The notes under the pieces are model-generated. The model saw nothing but the letters and a program-made list of their open reading frames with translations, had not been told where the DNA came from and made no database searches. A program made the translations under genes and the position numbers. A stretch of DNA of 64,000 nt, from contig JAOFXR010000006.1 of NCBI GenBank assembly GCA_028047635.1, positions 1-64,000 of the forward strand. Direction: 5' to 3'. Origin of the DNA: Verrucomicrobiales bacterium (GTDB taxonomy: Bacteria > Verrucomicrobiota > Verrucomicrobiia > Verrucomicrobiales > DEV007). Below, piece by piece: positions 1 to 8,082 of this stretch. The number at the start of each line of letters is the position of its first letter. The first letter of the stretch is position 1.

Positions 1-251
1 CCAATGGCAGTCAAGCATCCGCCCAACATACCCACCCACGGCGGCACATACAGTTGGGTGTAGCTCTCGGTCCAGGAAAACAATACATCAGTTTCAGAGC
101 TATCATTCCGAACGGGTTCGATATCCTCTAAATAAGTCGAGTCTAATTGCTCCATCGTGAATAGCTCGGAATACCAAGGCATGAAGCAAATTACCGCCCC
201 GATTAAAATCAGGCACCATCCGAAGGTCCGCCCTTTTGTAAATTTGATCAT
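1..251 (-). CDS. Membrane protein, N-terminal part only (cut by window edge)
   Basis: An open frame runs from an ATG at 251 to the left edge without a stop (about 83 codons). It begins MIKFTKGRTFGWCLILIGAV, a basic n-region followed by a hydrophobic segment (about residues 10-24) that can be a signal anchor or first membrane helix. A polar stretch rich in Asp, Glu and Ser follows (about 28-55), then a second hydrophobic segment begins (VPPWVGMLGGCLTAI) as the window ends. An in-frame TGA lies just upstream of the ATG, so this start is the only ATG option. Topology looks like helix, short extracytoplasmic loop, helix. I do not recognise a family. It is the last gene before pnp on the same strand, more than 300 bases away and behind the pnp terminator, so it is probably transcribed separately. 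Confidence 0.6.
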   Translation of the reverse strand, partial: MIKFTKGRTFGWCLILIGAVICFMPWYSELFTMEQLDSTYLEDIEPVRNDSSETDVLFSWTESYTQLYVPPWVGMLGGCLTAI

Positions 252-499
252 CGGTTCGTATTGGATTCATCTGGAATCTCTCGCGAGGTCGTCTCAACAC
301 AACAAGGCCCTTTCAACGTCTTCTCTTCTTAGCTTCTCTCGAGAGCCTTGCAAAAAGCACCTCTATACAACAAGCGTTTTCAGCACCTTGAGGCGCCCCA
401 GGAAGTAATTTCGTCCATTCCCCGAACCAAATGGACGGGATCACCTAAGCTCAAGCGTCACCTATTCCGCCTTCAGGTCCGACGCGCCCAAAAGCCCAC

Positions 500-533
500 A
501 AAAAAAGCCTGCCTCCGAATCCGGAAGCAGGCT
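500..533 (-). terminator. Rho-independent terminator of pnp
   Basis: Read on the minus strand, a GC-rich hairpin (AGCCTGC / GCAGGCT arms with an inner TCCGG/CGGA-type pairing) is followed directly by a run of seven T. It sits about 30 bases after the pnp stop codon. The rest of the gap 252-563 shows nothing else I can support. Confidence 0.85.
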
Positions 534-563
534 CTTTGAAAAAGAAACGTGGAGTCTCAGCGA

Positions 564-2678
564 TTAAGCCTCATCATCCATTTCAGCCATCGCAGCCTTG
601 CGGCTAAGCTTAACGCGTCCTCGCTCGTCAACACCGATACACTTGGCGTGCACCATGTCACCGACCTTGACGACGTCTTCCACCTTCTCAACACGGAAGT
701 CCGCGAGTTCGGAGATGTGAATCATGCCGTCTTTGCCCGGAAGCACCTGAACGAAGGCACCGAAGTTAGTCGTGCTGACCACTTTGCCGTGATAAGTCGT
801 TCCCACTTCGATCTCAGCAGTCGTGCGCTTCACAAGTTCGATCGCACGGTTAAGCGCCTCTTCGTGTGCCGCGTAGATGCTGACCATGCCGTCGTCGGCG
901 ATGTTGATATCCGCACCGGTCTCGGCCTGGATACCTTTGATGTTTTTGCCGCCAGGTCCAATAAGCTCACCGATCTTCTGAGGATCGATCTTGAAACTCT
1001 CAATACGTGGCGCGTGCTCACTGAGCTCTTTCGGCTCACTGATAACAGCATTCATGACGTCGAGCACCTGATGACGACCCTTAGCAGCCTTATCAACACC
1101 TTCGAGGAAGATGTCGAGTGAAAGTCCGCGAAGCTTAAGATCGAGCTGGAAACCAGTAACCCCTTCGCTTGTTCCGCAAAGTTTGAAGTCCATGTCACCC
1201 ATGAAGTCTTCGTTGCCAATGATGTCGAGCATCGTCACGTAGCGCTTAATGTCCTCGCCTTCGAACTCAGTAACGAGTCCGCAGGAGATACCGGCAACAG
1301 GACGCTTAAGTGGAACACCCGCATCAAGCAGAGCCATAACACCTGAGCAAACAGAGGCCATTGAAGTCGAGCCGTTTGACTCCATCACTTCGCTGGAAAG
1401 GCGGATCGCATAAGGAAAATCAGCTTCATCAGGGATGACGGGCTTGATTGAACGCTCAGCAAGGTCGCCATGACCGATCTCACGACGGTTGATTCCACCC
1501 ATACGGCCGGTCTCACCCACGCTGAAAGGAGGGAAATGATAGTGAAGAATGAAGCTCTTCGTATCTTCGCCACCTGCGTAGTTGTCGAGATATTGCTTCT
1601 CATCAGCAGGAGCAAGCGTTGCAATCGCAAGTGCCTGAGTCTCACCACGAGCAAACAAAGCTGAGCCGTGTGTGCGAGGAAGAAGTGCTGTTTCACCGGA
1701 AAGTGGGCGAATCGTGTCGATGTCGCGTCCATCACAGCGCTGTCCCTTGTCAAGAATACTGATACGGAATGCTTTTTTCTGGAGGAAATCGAATGCCTGG
1801 GACATCGCAAAATCGTTCGCCTCAGGGAATTTCTCGAGGATCTTCGCTTCCACTTCTTTACGAAGCGCACCAACAGCAGCGCCACGAGCGTGCTTACTTG
1901 GCTGATAGATAGCGGCTTCGATGCGGTCACCGGCTACTTCGTAGGCGATTTCGAGCATTTCGTCGTGCACTTCAAGAAGAACCGGAGTCCGCTTCTCTTT
2001 TCCAGCAAGCTTTACGAGCTCATCCTGAGCATCGAGAAGAGGCGTGATAGCGTTCTGAGCAAAAATGAGGGACTCCTTGAACTTTTCGTCAGGGATCTCA
2101 TTAGCACCACCTTCGATCATGATGACCTTGTCACGAAGACCTGCATAAACGAGGTCAAGTGAGCTTTCAGCACGCTGCTCGAAAGTAGGGTTAACGATGA
2201 ACTCGTCATTTACGAGGCCAATACGAACGGCTCCGATAGGACCCGCGAAAGGAATGTCGGAAACCATGAGCGCTGCGGAAGCACCATTCATGCTGAGAAT
2301 ATCAGAATCATTCACTCCGTCAGCACTGAGGAGGAGAGATACAACCTGTGTATCATAGAGATAACCTTTCGGGAAAAGAGGACGCAAAGGGCGATCCGTC
2401 ATCCGGCAGGTAAGAATTTCTTTCTCTGTGGGGCGACCTTCACGCTTAAAGTAACCACCGGGAAAGCGACCTGCAGCGGCAGCCTTCTCTTTATATTCCA
2501 CGGAAAGTGGGAACCAGTCCTGGCCCTCACGAACCTTTGTCTGTGACACTGCGGTCACCATTACGACGGTATCTCCGACCTGAACAGTGACTGCGCCATC
2601 GGCGAGCTTGCCCATTTTACCGGTTTCAAACGTCATTTCCTGCGCACCGACCTGGCACGTTAGTTTTTCTATACTCAT
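564..2678 (-). CDS. pnp: Polyribonucleotide nucleotidyltransferase (PNPase)
   Basis: PNPase is the cytoplasmic trimeric exoribonuclease that degrades RNA 3' to 5' by phosphorolysis and is a degradosome component. The 704-residue product has the full family layout: two RNase PH domains (about 1-220 and 310-540) separated by an all-alpha linker, a KH domain with the GxxGxxG loop (IGPGGKNIKGI, near 555-565), and a C-terminal S1 domain (GKVVSTTNFGAFVQVLPGKD, near 625-645). Length matches the usual 690-720 residues. The FFSVGE-like and GxRxxGHGxLAER motifs of the catalytic second PH core are intact (MGGINRREIGHGDLAERS). It follows rpsO on the same strand, the common bacterial rpsO-pnp order, but a hairpin between the two genes suggests partial termination. 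The reading frame is complete with no oddities. Confidence 0.98.
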   Translation of the reverse strand: MSIEKLTCQVGAQEMTFETGKMGKLADGAVTVQVGDTVVMVTAVSQTKVREGQDWFPLSVEYKEKAAAAGRFPGGYFKREGRPTEKEILTCRMTDRPLRPLFPKGYLYDTQVVSLLLSADGVNDSDILSMNGASAALMVSDIPFAGPIGAVRIGLVNDEFIVNPTFEQRAESSLDLVYAGLRDKVIMIEGGANEIPDEKFKESLIFAQNAITPLLDAQDELVKLAGKEKRTPVLLEVHDEMLEIAYEVAGDRIEAAIYQPSKHARGAAVGALRKEVEAKILEKFPEANDFAMSQAFDFLQKKAFRISILDKGQRCDGRDIDTIRPLSGETALLPRTHGSALFARGETQALAIATLAPADEKQYLDNYAGGEDTKSFILHYHFPPFSVGETGRMGGINRREIGHGDLAERSIKPVIPDEADFPYAIRLSSEVMESNGSTSMASVCSGVMALLDAGVPLKRPVAGISCGLVTEFEGEDIKRYVTMLDIIGNEDFMGDMDFKLCGTSEGVTGFQLDLKLRGLSLDIFLEGVDKAAKGRHQVLDVMNAVISEPKELSEHAPRIESFKIDPQKIGELIGPGGKNIKGIQAETGADINIADDGMVSIYAAHEEALNRAIELVKRTTAEIEVGTTYHGKVVSTTNFGAFVQVLPGKDGMIHISELADFRVEKVEDVVKVGDMVHAKCIGVDERGRVKLSRKAAMAEMDDEA

Positions 2679-2808
2679 ATATTTCTTTCGGTTAAAAATT
2701 GAACGTACCCAGAGAGTGACCGAAGACCCTGTATGGGATCAAACGACTTTTTACTCCGATTGTAGAGTTTCTCTCAACAGGGCCCAATGAGGCCCTGAAG
2801 CAGATACG

Positions 2809-2837
2809 AAAAAGCGCCGGGGTAAACCGACGCTTCC
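2809..2837 (-). terminator. Terminator or attenuator between rpsO and pnp
   Basis: On the minus strand the sequence after rpsO forms AAGCGTCGG - loop - CCCGGCGCTT followed by five T. One G-T wobble is present in the stem. It lies about 13-40 bases after the rpsO stop and 130 bases before the pnp start, so it probably terminates part of the rpsO transcription. In other bacteria RNA processing in this interval regulates pnp; that role here is inference. Confidence 0.75.
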
Positions 2838-2849
2838 AAAAAAGGGAAT

Positions 2850-3107
2850 CTATCGGCGAAGGCCGAGGGTGGACAATACTTTCTCGTAACGATCGTGTTC
2901 AGTCCGAGCCAGGTAGTCTAACAACTTCCGGCGACGCGCAACGAGCCGAAGAAGCCCGCGGCGAGAGGATAAATCTTTCTTATTCTCTGACATATGGTCA
3001 GTAAGATGCAGAATACGCTCAGTGAGACGAACGATTTGAACGTCGGCACTGCCGGTATCTCCTTTGTGGAGCTTGAGATCTGCGGTTGGTTTGCTGGAAT
3101 CAGTCAT
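2850..3107 (-). CDS. rpsO: 30S ribosomal protein S15
   Basis: S15 is a primary 16S rRNA-binding protein of the small subunit platform. The 85-residue product has the family signature: GDTGSADVQIVRLTERI (residues 16-32), then LTDHMSENKKDLSSRRGLLRLVARRRKLLDYL, the conserved helix pair with the SRRGLL and RRRKLLDYL segments that contact rRNA. Length is slightly under the usual 88-90 residues because the N-terminal helix is short. The ATG at 3107 is the only start that preserves the N-terminal region; I see no strong Shine-Dalgarno sequence before it. It is divergent from the LON-domain gene on the right and precedes pnp. Confidence 0.97.
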   Translation of the reverse strand: MTDSSKPTADLKLHKGDTGSADVQIVRLTERILHLTDHMSENKKDLSSRRGLLRLVARRRKLLDYLARTEHDRYEKVLSTLGLRR

Positions 3108-3121
3108 TATATTCGAATTGG

Positions 3122-3138
3122 GGTGTCACCTTGACACC
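3122..3138. promoter_or_regulatory. Inverted repeat in the rpsO / LON-gene divergent spacer
   Basis: GGTGTCA-CCT-TGACACC forms a perfect 7-base inverted repeat with a 3-base centre, about 15-30 bases upstream of the rpsO start. Its spacing resembles a dimeric regulator site, but a short RNA hairpin in a leader is equally possible. Function is inference. Confidence 0.35.
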
Positions 3139-3278
3139 AAAGTTTGGGCGTGTGTTTCAGTGCGCAAACTCAATCACAAATTGAGACTGATGCAATGAAA
3201 AATATGCCCCAATGTCGAGTTTTTTCGATTAAAGTGGAGACTTGTTTCGATCTGATACGTAAACACCTCAAACAGGAA

Positions 3279-3911
3279 ATGGTAGAAGAAGAGGTAATTA
3301 TCCCAAACACCGTCCCGGTGATGGTTTTGAGCTGCGCGACATTATATCCCCATAGTTACATGCCGCTGTTCATATTCGAGGAACGCTATCGTTCCATGCT
3401 GAAGTATGCACTGCAACATGACCGTATGGTTTGTATTGGGAATGCACTTCCCGGGATCGATGCCGATACCCACCCGAACCCAGTCCATCCTGTCACCACA
3501 GCAGGCCTCGTTCGGGCATGCGTGACACATGAGGACGGAACTTCGCATCTCATGCTGTCGGGGATACAGCGGGTGGAGATCATCGGTTGGGAGCAAGTCG
3601 CACCATTCCGCGTAGCCACAATCATCGCACGCCCCTGCTTTCATTCTGACGAGTCGCTTTCCCGATCGCTCGCACTCGAATTGATAGATCTGGGCAGTCA
3701 AATGAGCGGTGAAGGCCAACCCATGTCCGAACCGATGCGAGATCACCTGCGTGGAATCAAGGATCCGGCCGCTATCGCGGACGTAGTGGCCCATACTTTT
3801 CTCAATGACCCCGTGCAACGTCAACAGTTGCTTGAGATGGAAGATGTCTCTGAGCGGCTCGGACATCTCGTCCATCACCTCACTCACTGTATCACGAGTG
3901 GAGAAATCTAG
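3279..3911 (+). CDS. LON substrate-binding domain protein (stand-alone)
   Basis: The product (210 residues from this start) matches the N-terminal LON domain of Lon protease without the AAA+ or protease domains. The domain signature is at the beginning: IPNTVPVMVLSCATLYPHSYMPLFIFEERYR, followed by MLKYAL, a conserved GLVRACVTHEDG strand and LMLSGIQRVEI. Such stand-alone proteins are widespread; their function is poorly known, with roles proposed in protein quality control. The start is uncertain: the frame is open from 3144, with ATGs at 3144, 3195 and 3279. I chose 3279 because the domain starts immediately after it, although the AGGA before it is very close; 3195 would add 28 residues with no domain match. 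It lies divergent from rpsO and about 180 bases before amt. Confidence 0.8.
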   Translation: MVEEEVIIPNTVPVMVLSCATLYPHSYMPLFIFEERYRSMLKYALQHDRMVCIGNALPGIDADTHPNPVHPVTTAGLVRACVTHEDGTSHLMLSGIQRVEIIGWEQVAPFRVATIIARPCFHSDESLSRSLALELIDLGSQMSGEGQPMSEPMRDHLRGIKDPAAIADVVAHTFLNDPVQRQQLLEMEDVSERLGHLVHHLTHCITSGEI

Positions 3912-4087
3912 GCCGATTCTTCGGGTGGATTTTGTGCTTTTCTTTAAAGCTTTTTGCGCATATTCTGCGTCCGCGCTTGGCATGAATAATGCTTCATAGT
4001 CGCCTGATAATGATCCATTTCGGACGCACCCCCGCGTTCTGGATTCACTTATCGGTTTCATCATAAATTCATCAACTGAACAACCCT

Positions 4088-5398
4088 ATGTCTAATTCAC
4101 TGACCTCATACCACCATCTCAAAAAGCTAATTCTAGTGGCCTTCGCGCTGCTGGTCTCAGCTCCGTTATTTGCTCAAGAGAGCGCCGTCGATTCAGGCGA
4201 TACCGCCTGGATGCTGACCGCGACTTGTCTCGTGCTCATCATGACGCTCCCCGGCCTCGCGCTTTTCTACGCCGGCCTCGTTCGCTCGAAGAACATTCTC
4301 TCGGTTCTGATGCATTGTTTCGCGATTGCCTGCCTAGCCTCCATTATGTGGGTCGCCTTCCTTTACAGCTTCGCCTTTAAAGGAACGAACCCCTTCGTTG
4401 GTGATTTCAGTGCCGCCTTTCTCAAAGGAGTCACTTCGGACAGCACCGTCGGAACGATTCCCGAGACCGTTTTCATCATGTTCCAAATGACCTTTGCGAT
4501 CATTACTCCGGCCCTGATCATCGGTGCCTTTGTCGAACGCATGAAATTCGCAGCCGTGATGCTCTTTTCAGCTCTCTGGCTCGTCCTCGTCTACGCCCCG
4601 GCAGTTCACTGGGTTTGGTCTGATGCGGGTTGGATGCTGAACAATGGCACGATCGACCTTGCCGGCGGAATCGTCGTTCATGCGACGGCTGCTATCTCCG
4701 CTCTCATTTTAGCAAAAATGGTCGGTCCTCGCCGTGGATTCCCGAAAACACTCACACCTCCCCACAGCCCAAGTCTGGTCATGATCGGAGCGTCATTGCT
4801 CTGGTTTGGCTGGTTCGGATTTAACGCTGGCAGCCAGCTCTCCGCTGGAGGATCCGCTGGTATGACCATGCTCGTGACTCACATCTCAGCTGCTACCGCC
4901 TCACTCACCTGGATGGTAGTGGAAAGGATCCGAACGGGCAAGGCAGGACTCGTTGGTATCGTCACCGGCATGGTCGCAGGACTCGCCTCGATCACTCCGG
5001 CTTCAGGTAACGTTGGCCCAATGGGCGCGATCATTATCGGGCTTCTCGCTGGTGTTATCTGCTACTTCGCTTGCGACATCGTGAAGAGCAAATTCAGGAT
5101 TGATGACAGCCTCGACGTCTTCGCAGTTCACGGAATCGGCGGAATCATGGGAACACTCCTTGTTTCCTTCCTCGCCAGCGAAGCTCTCGGTGGTAGCGGA
5201 GTGAGCGACGGGAAAAACGCCATGCAGCAATTCGCGACTCAGGCGCTCGGCGTTGGAGTCACTCTTGTCTGGTCTGCCATCGCTACCATTATCATCGTGA
5301 TCATCTGCAAGGCCACCGTTGGTCTTCGTGTCGACGTTGAGACCGAAGAACAAGGCCTCGACCTCGCCGAGCACGGTGAGAAAGATTATAACCTCTAG
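4088..5398 (+). CDS. amt: Ammonium transporter (Amt/MEP/Rh family)
   Basis: This is an inner-membrane channel that conducts ammonium/ammonia. The 436-residue product begins with a signal peptide (about residues 10-30, ending APLFAQES), then 11 hydrophobic segments. Family hallmarks seen: DTAWMLTATCLVLIMTLPGLALFYAGLVR (first helix, split in the protein as usual), HWVWSDAGWM, the signature around IDLAGGIVVHATAAISAL with the first pore histidine, WFGWFGFNAGS, and DVFAVHGIGGIMGTLL with the second pore histidine. A cytoplasmic tail of about 25 residues follows the last helix. In many bacteria amt is paired with a glnB/glnK PII gene; none is present here. A strong terminator follows directly. Ends in TAG. 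Confidence 0.96.
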   Translation: MSNSLTSYHHLKKLILVAFALLVSAPLFAQESAVDSGDTAWMLTATCLVLIMTLPGLALFYAGLVRSKNILSVLMHCFAIACLASIMWVAFLYSFAFKGTNPFVGDFSAAFLKGVTSDSTVGTIPETVFIMFQMTFAIITPALIIGAFVERMKFAAVMLFSALWLVLVYAPAVHWVWSDAGWMLNNGTIDLAGGIVVHATAAISALILAKMVGPRRGFPKTLTPPHSPSLVMIGASLLWFGWFGFNAGSQLSAGGSAGMTMLVTHISAATASLTWMVVERIRTGKAGLVGIVTGMVAGLASITPASGNVGPMGAIIIGLLAGVICYFACDIVKSKFRIDDSLDVFAVHGIGGIMGTLLVSFLASEALGGSGVSDGKNAMQQFATQALGVGVTLVWSAIATIIIVIICKATVGLRVDVETEEQGLDLAEHGEKDYNL

Positions 5399-5428
5399 GA
5401 TTTATTCCTGAGATTCTCTTTTGAATTT

Positions 5429-5462
5429 GCCCCGGTTAGCTTTCGCTGATCGGGGCTTTTTT
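5429..5462 (+). terminator. Rho-independent terminator of amt
   Basis: GCCCCG...CGGGGC stem, with an inner TAGC/GCTG pairing around a TTT loop, is followed by six T. It starts 31 bases after the amt stop codon. Confidence 0.9.
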
Positions 5463-5505
5463 GTGCCTTGGCATAGAGGGGCGACTTCCTTAGGGTCAAG
5501 GCCTC

Positions 5506-6666
5506 ATGAAGCTGTATTTCCAAGCTATATTCTACCTTATCGCGCTTCATTGCTTCGCTCTGAGTGCGATGGCGCAGAAACCCGACATCATATCAGTCAA
5601 TAACCCGGTTCCTTTCTCCAAAGAGTCCCTTCCCCTATCCGAATTGAATATCGTTGAGGCGATACGTAATCACATCATCGATACGGCCGAAAAAAAACAG
5701 GCCCCCGCGCGCACCAACTACTCAGCAACAGTTCCGAAAACAGGAGCCAAATACACCATGCTCGCCGTCAGTGGCGGAGAAGTTCTCATGGGCAGCCCCG
5801 ATGACGAAAAAGGGCGCTTAGCGGACGAAGGCCCTCAATATAAAGCAAAGGTTGATCCGTTCTGGATGGGAAAATATGAAGTCACGTGGGACGAATTCAA
5901 ACCGTTCCTCATCACTAGAACGGCCCGCAAGAGAGACGGCTATATTCTCAAACAGAAATACGCCGATGATTTCATGGATCTCATCTCATCACCAACCAGC
6001 CCTTACACAGAGATGTCTTTTGGTATGGGGCTCGAAGGATTTCCAGCCATCTGTATGACGCATCATGCCGCTAGCAAATATTGCCAATGGCTCTCTTCTC
6101 AAACCGGTCACTTCTACCGACTTCCTACCGAAGCAGAATGGGAATACGCCTGCCGCGCGGGAACGACTTCGGCCTACTGGTGCGGAGAGGACGAAGAAAC
6201 CGCGAACCGACTTGAGATTATGGACCCCGAAGAAAAACGGTTCGGCTACGAGAAGATTGGAAGCACAAAACCCAATCCGCTCGGACTTTACGACATGCAC
6301 GGAAACGTCATGGAATGGTGCCTCGACGGCTACGTCGAAGATCGAAAGGAAGTCCTGATGAAGCAAGATCCCGACACCAACGTGTTTGTGAATCCCTACA
6401 TCCCTGCGACGACCCGTTACCCACGAGTAGCGCGTGGGGGAAGTTGGTATGATTATCCAGAATTATGCCGCAGCGCTTCAAGAGCCGCGTCATCCTCAGA
6501 CTGGATAGTCCAAGATCCACAAAAGCCGCAAAGCCTGTGGCATCTTTCCGACGCCCATTGGCTCGGTTTTCGCCTCGTAAGATCCCCACAGATTCCGTCT
6601 GCGGAGGAAATGATGCAGATCTGGAACTCAGGAAACGTCCATCATGAAGAGAAGAAAAAGAAGTAG
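5506..6666 (+). CDS. Secreted SUMF1/FGE-fold protein (copy 1)
   Basis: The 386-residue product has a signal peptide (about 1-22, ending SAMAQKP) and a formylglycine-generating-enzyme-type domain (about 80-375). Visible motifs: GGEVLMGSPDDEKGRLADEGPQ, PFWMGKYEVTWDEF, LPTEAEWEYACRAGT, GLYDMHGNVMEWCLDGY, ARGGSW and LGFRLVRS. True FGE oxidises the sulfatase active-site cysteine using two cysteines in the GGSYxCxxxxC region. Here the matching stretch is GGSWYDYPELC, so the first cysteine is Asp and only the second remains. Catalytic FGE activity is therefore doubtful; a binding or structural role is equally likely. A near-identical domain follows in the next gene, with overlapping ends, so the pair is a tandem duplication and probably one operon. 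The location near many sulfatases is suggestive but they are over 12 kb away. Confidence 0.88.
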   Translation: MKLYFQAIFYLIALHCFALSAMAQKPDIISVNNPVPFSKESLPLSELNIVEAIRNHIIDTAEKKQAPARTNYSATVPKTGAKYTMLAVSGGEVLMGSPDDEKGRLADEGPQYKAKVDPFWMGKYEVTWDEFKPFLITRTARKRDGYILKQKYADDFMDLISSPTSPYTEMSFGMGLEGFPAICMTHHAASKYCQWLSSQTGHFYRLPTEAEWEYACRAGTTSAYWCGEDEETANRLEIMDPEEKRFGYEKIGSTKPNPLGLYDMHGNVMEWCLDGYVEDRKEVLMKQDPDTNVFVNPYIPATTRYPRVARGGSWYDYPELCRSASRAASSSDWIVQDPQKPQSLWHLSDAHWLGFRLVRSPQIPSAEEMMQIWNSGNVHHEEKKKK

Positions 6667-7813
6667 GGCCATGGGGCAACTTTTCAGATCTTTCATTGCA
6701 GGATTGTTTGCGATCGAGGCATGCCTGCTAGTTCAGGCCGAAGATCCTGTAATCAAGGCAGTTCCGCTGGATCGCGAAAAGTTCCCTGAATCCGAAAAGG
6801 AAATTGTCGGCCAAATTCGGCGCCACATCCTCGTCACTCAGGTTATTGAAGCGAGAATGGCAAACTATGAGGCGAAGGTTCCTCAGACCGGGGTGCCCTT
6901 CAGCATGATCGCGCTCAAGGGCGGCGAAGTGATCATGGGCTCTCCAGTTAGTGAAACGGGCCGAAACGAGGACGAAGGCCCGCAATACCGCGCCAAAGTA
7001 AGCCCCTTCTGGATTGGAAAATACGAAGTGACCTGGGATGAGTTTGAACCCTTTATGATCACGTCCGTCCCCCGAAAAAAGGATGGCACCCGGGTTGTTC
7101 CTCAATCGGCTGACACTTTCGCTGACTTGATATCATCACCGACGTCGCCCTACACCGAGATGTCATTTGGCATGGGGGTCGAAGGTTTTCCCGCAATAAA
7201 CATGACTCACCTCGCGGCAAGTAAGTATTGCCAGTGGCTCTCTGCCCAAACGGGGCACTTTTACCGGCTCCCCACCGAAGCCGAGTGGGAATATGCCTGC
7301 AGGGCGGGAACAACCACGCCCTATTGGTTCGGAAGCGATCCTGAAACGTTATTAAAATATGACGTCGTTGATCCCGACCAGTTCAGGGTTGGATATGAGA
7401 AAATTGGCACCGGCGAACCCAATCCATGGGGACTCTACAACATTCATGGAAACGTCATGGAATGGTGTCTCGACGGCTACGCCAAAGACCGGCTCGCGAC
7501 TCTGCGCCGACAATTTCCCGATGAACCTGAAAAGCCCGTTTTCACGAATCCCTATATTCCAGCAACAACCCGTTTCACGCGCTCTGCACGGGGAGGGAGC
7601 TGGTATGATCCCCCCGAGCTATGCCGATCAGCTTCCCGTGTCTTTTCCGCGCCCGAGTGGATGTCATCAGACGCGCAATTACCAAAAAGTCTCTGGTATC
7701 TCACGGATGCCCACTGGCTCGGCTTTCGCCTCGTCCGCTCCGTCGAAATTCCAAGTGCCGACGAAATGATGCACATCTGGAACTCCGGCAACTTACATCG
7801 GAAAAAGGATTGA
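6644..7813 (+). CDS. Secreted SUMF1/FGE-fold protein (copy 2)
   Basis: A 389-residue paralog of the preceding protein, sharing nearly the same motifs: GGEVIMGSPVSETGRNEDEGPQ, PFWIGKYEVTWDEF, SSPTSPYTEMSFGMG, LPTEAEWEYACRAGT, NIHGNVMEWCLDGY, RGGSWYDPPELCRSASR and LGFRLVRS. As in copy 1 the first of the two FGE catalytic cysteine positions is Asp. Two starts are possible: ATG 6644, overlapping the upstream gene by 23 bases, or ATG 6671 (MGQLFRSF...), which gives a tidier signal peptide and has an AGGG just before it. The signal peptide ends near VQAEDP. A long palindrome downstream (7922-7977) may end the transcript. Function of the pair is unknown; both are predicted to be exported. Confidence 0.88.
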   Translation: MKRRKRSRAMGQLFRSFIAGLFAIEACLLVQAEDPVIKAVPLDREKFPESEKEIVGQIRRHILVTQVIEARMANYEAKVPQTGVPFSMIALKGGEVIMGSPVSETGRNEDEGPQYRAKVSPFWIGKYEVTWDEFEPFMITSVPRKKDGTRVVPQSADTFADLISSPTSPYTEMSFGMGVEGFPAINMTHLAASKYCQWLSAQTGHFYRLPTEAEWEYACRAGTTTPYWFGSDPETLLKYDVVDPDQFRVGYEKIGTGEPNPWGLYNIHGNVMEWCLDGYAKDRLATLRRQFPDEPEKPVFTNPYIPATTRFTRSARGGSWYDPPELCRSASRVFSAPEWMSSDAQLPKSLWYLTDAHWLGFRLVRSVEIPSADEMMHIWNSGNLHRKKD

Positions 7814-7921
7814 AATCCCGTTTATCACACGCCCCCAGCCCTCTTGCATTCTTTATCCCTTTAAGCTGCAATCCTACAATCGTCATCGTCCCTCCCCCTG
7901 CTGGTCGCAGGGCAAAGCTTA

Positions 7922-7977
7922 GAATCGTCACTCGGAGAGTGACGAGCACGTGCCCATCACTCTCCAAGTGATGATTC
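7922..7977. repeat. 56-base near-perfect palindrome (REP-like)
   Basis: The segment runs from GAATCGTCAC to GTGATGATTC. The two halves pair over almost 28 bases around the central GCACGTGC, with only wobble-type differences (CGTCACTCGGAGAGTGACGAG against the complement of CATCACTCTCCAAGTGATG). Each half also contains its own smaller palindrome (TCACTCGGAGAGTGA and ATCACTCTCCAAGTGAT). It lies between two convergent genes, so it may serve as a bidirectional terminator, but there is no T run and the nested structure is more like a REP/REPIN element. I see only this copy in the window. Confidence 0.7.
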
Positions 7978-8082
7978 AGAGAATCCGGGTTTCATCAGCA
8001 CAACCATCATTAAATCATTCTTAGCGAACTACTTTGCGAATGTCCACGTATCCGGCACCGGAGGATCATAGGTAATAACGCT

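Noticed and set aside
549-1121. Long plus-strand open frame opposite pnp
   Set aside because: It is antisense to a clear PNPase gene and has no motifs; its amino-acid content follows from the codon pattern of pnp.
3107-3115. TATAAT immediately before the rpsO start as its promoter
   Set aside because: It overlaps the start codon, so transcription would begin inside the gene, and no good -35 box is spaced from it.
5485-5505. GGTCAAGGCCTCATG near the FGE gene as another copy of the dispersed repeat
   Set aside because: Only a short match to one block and no second block; probably chance.
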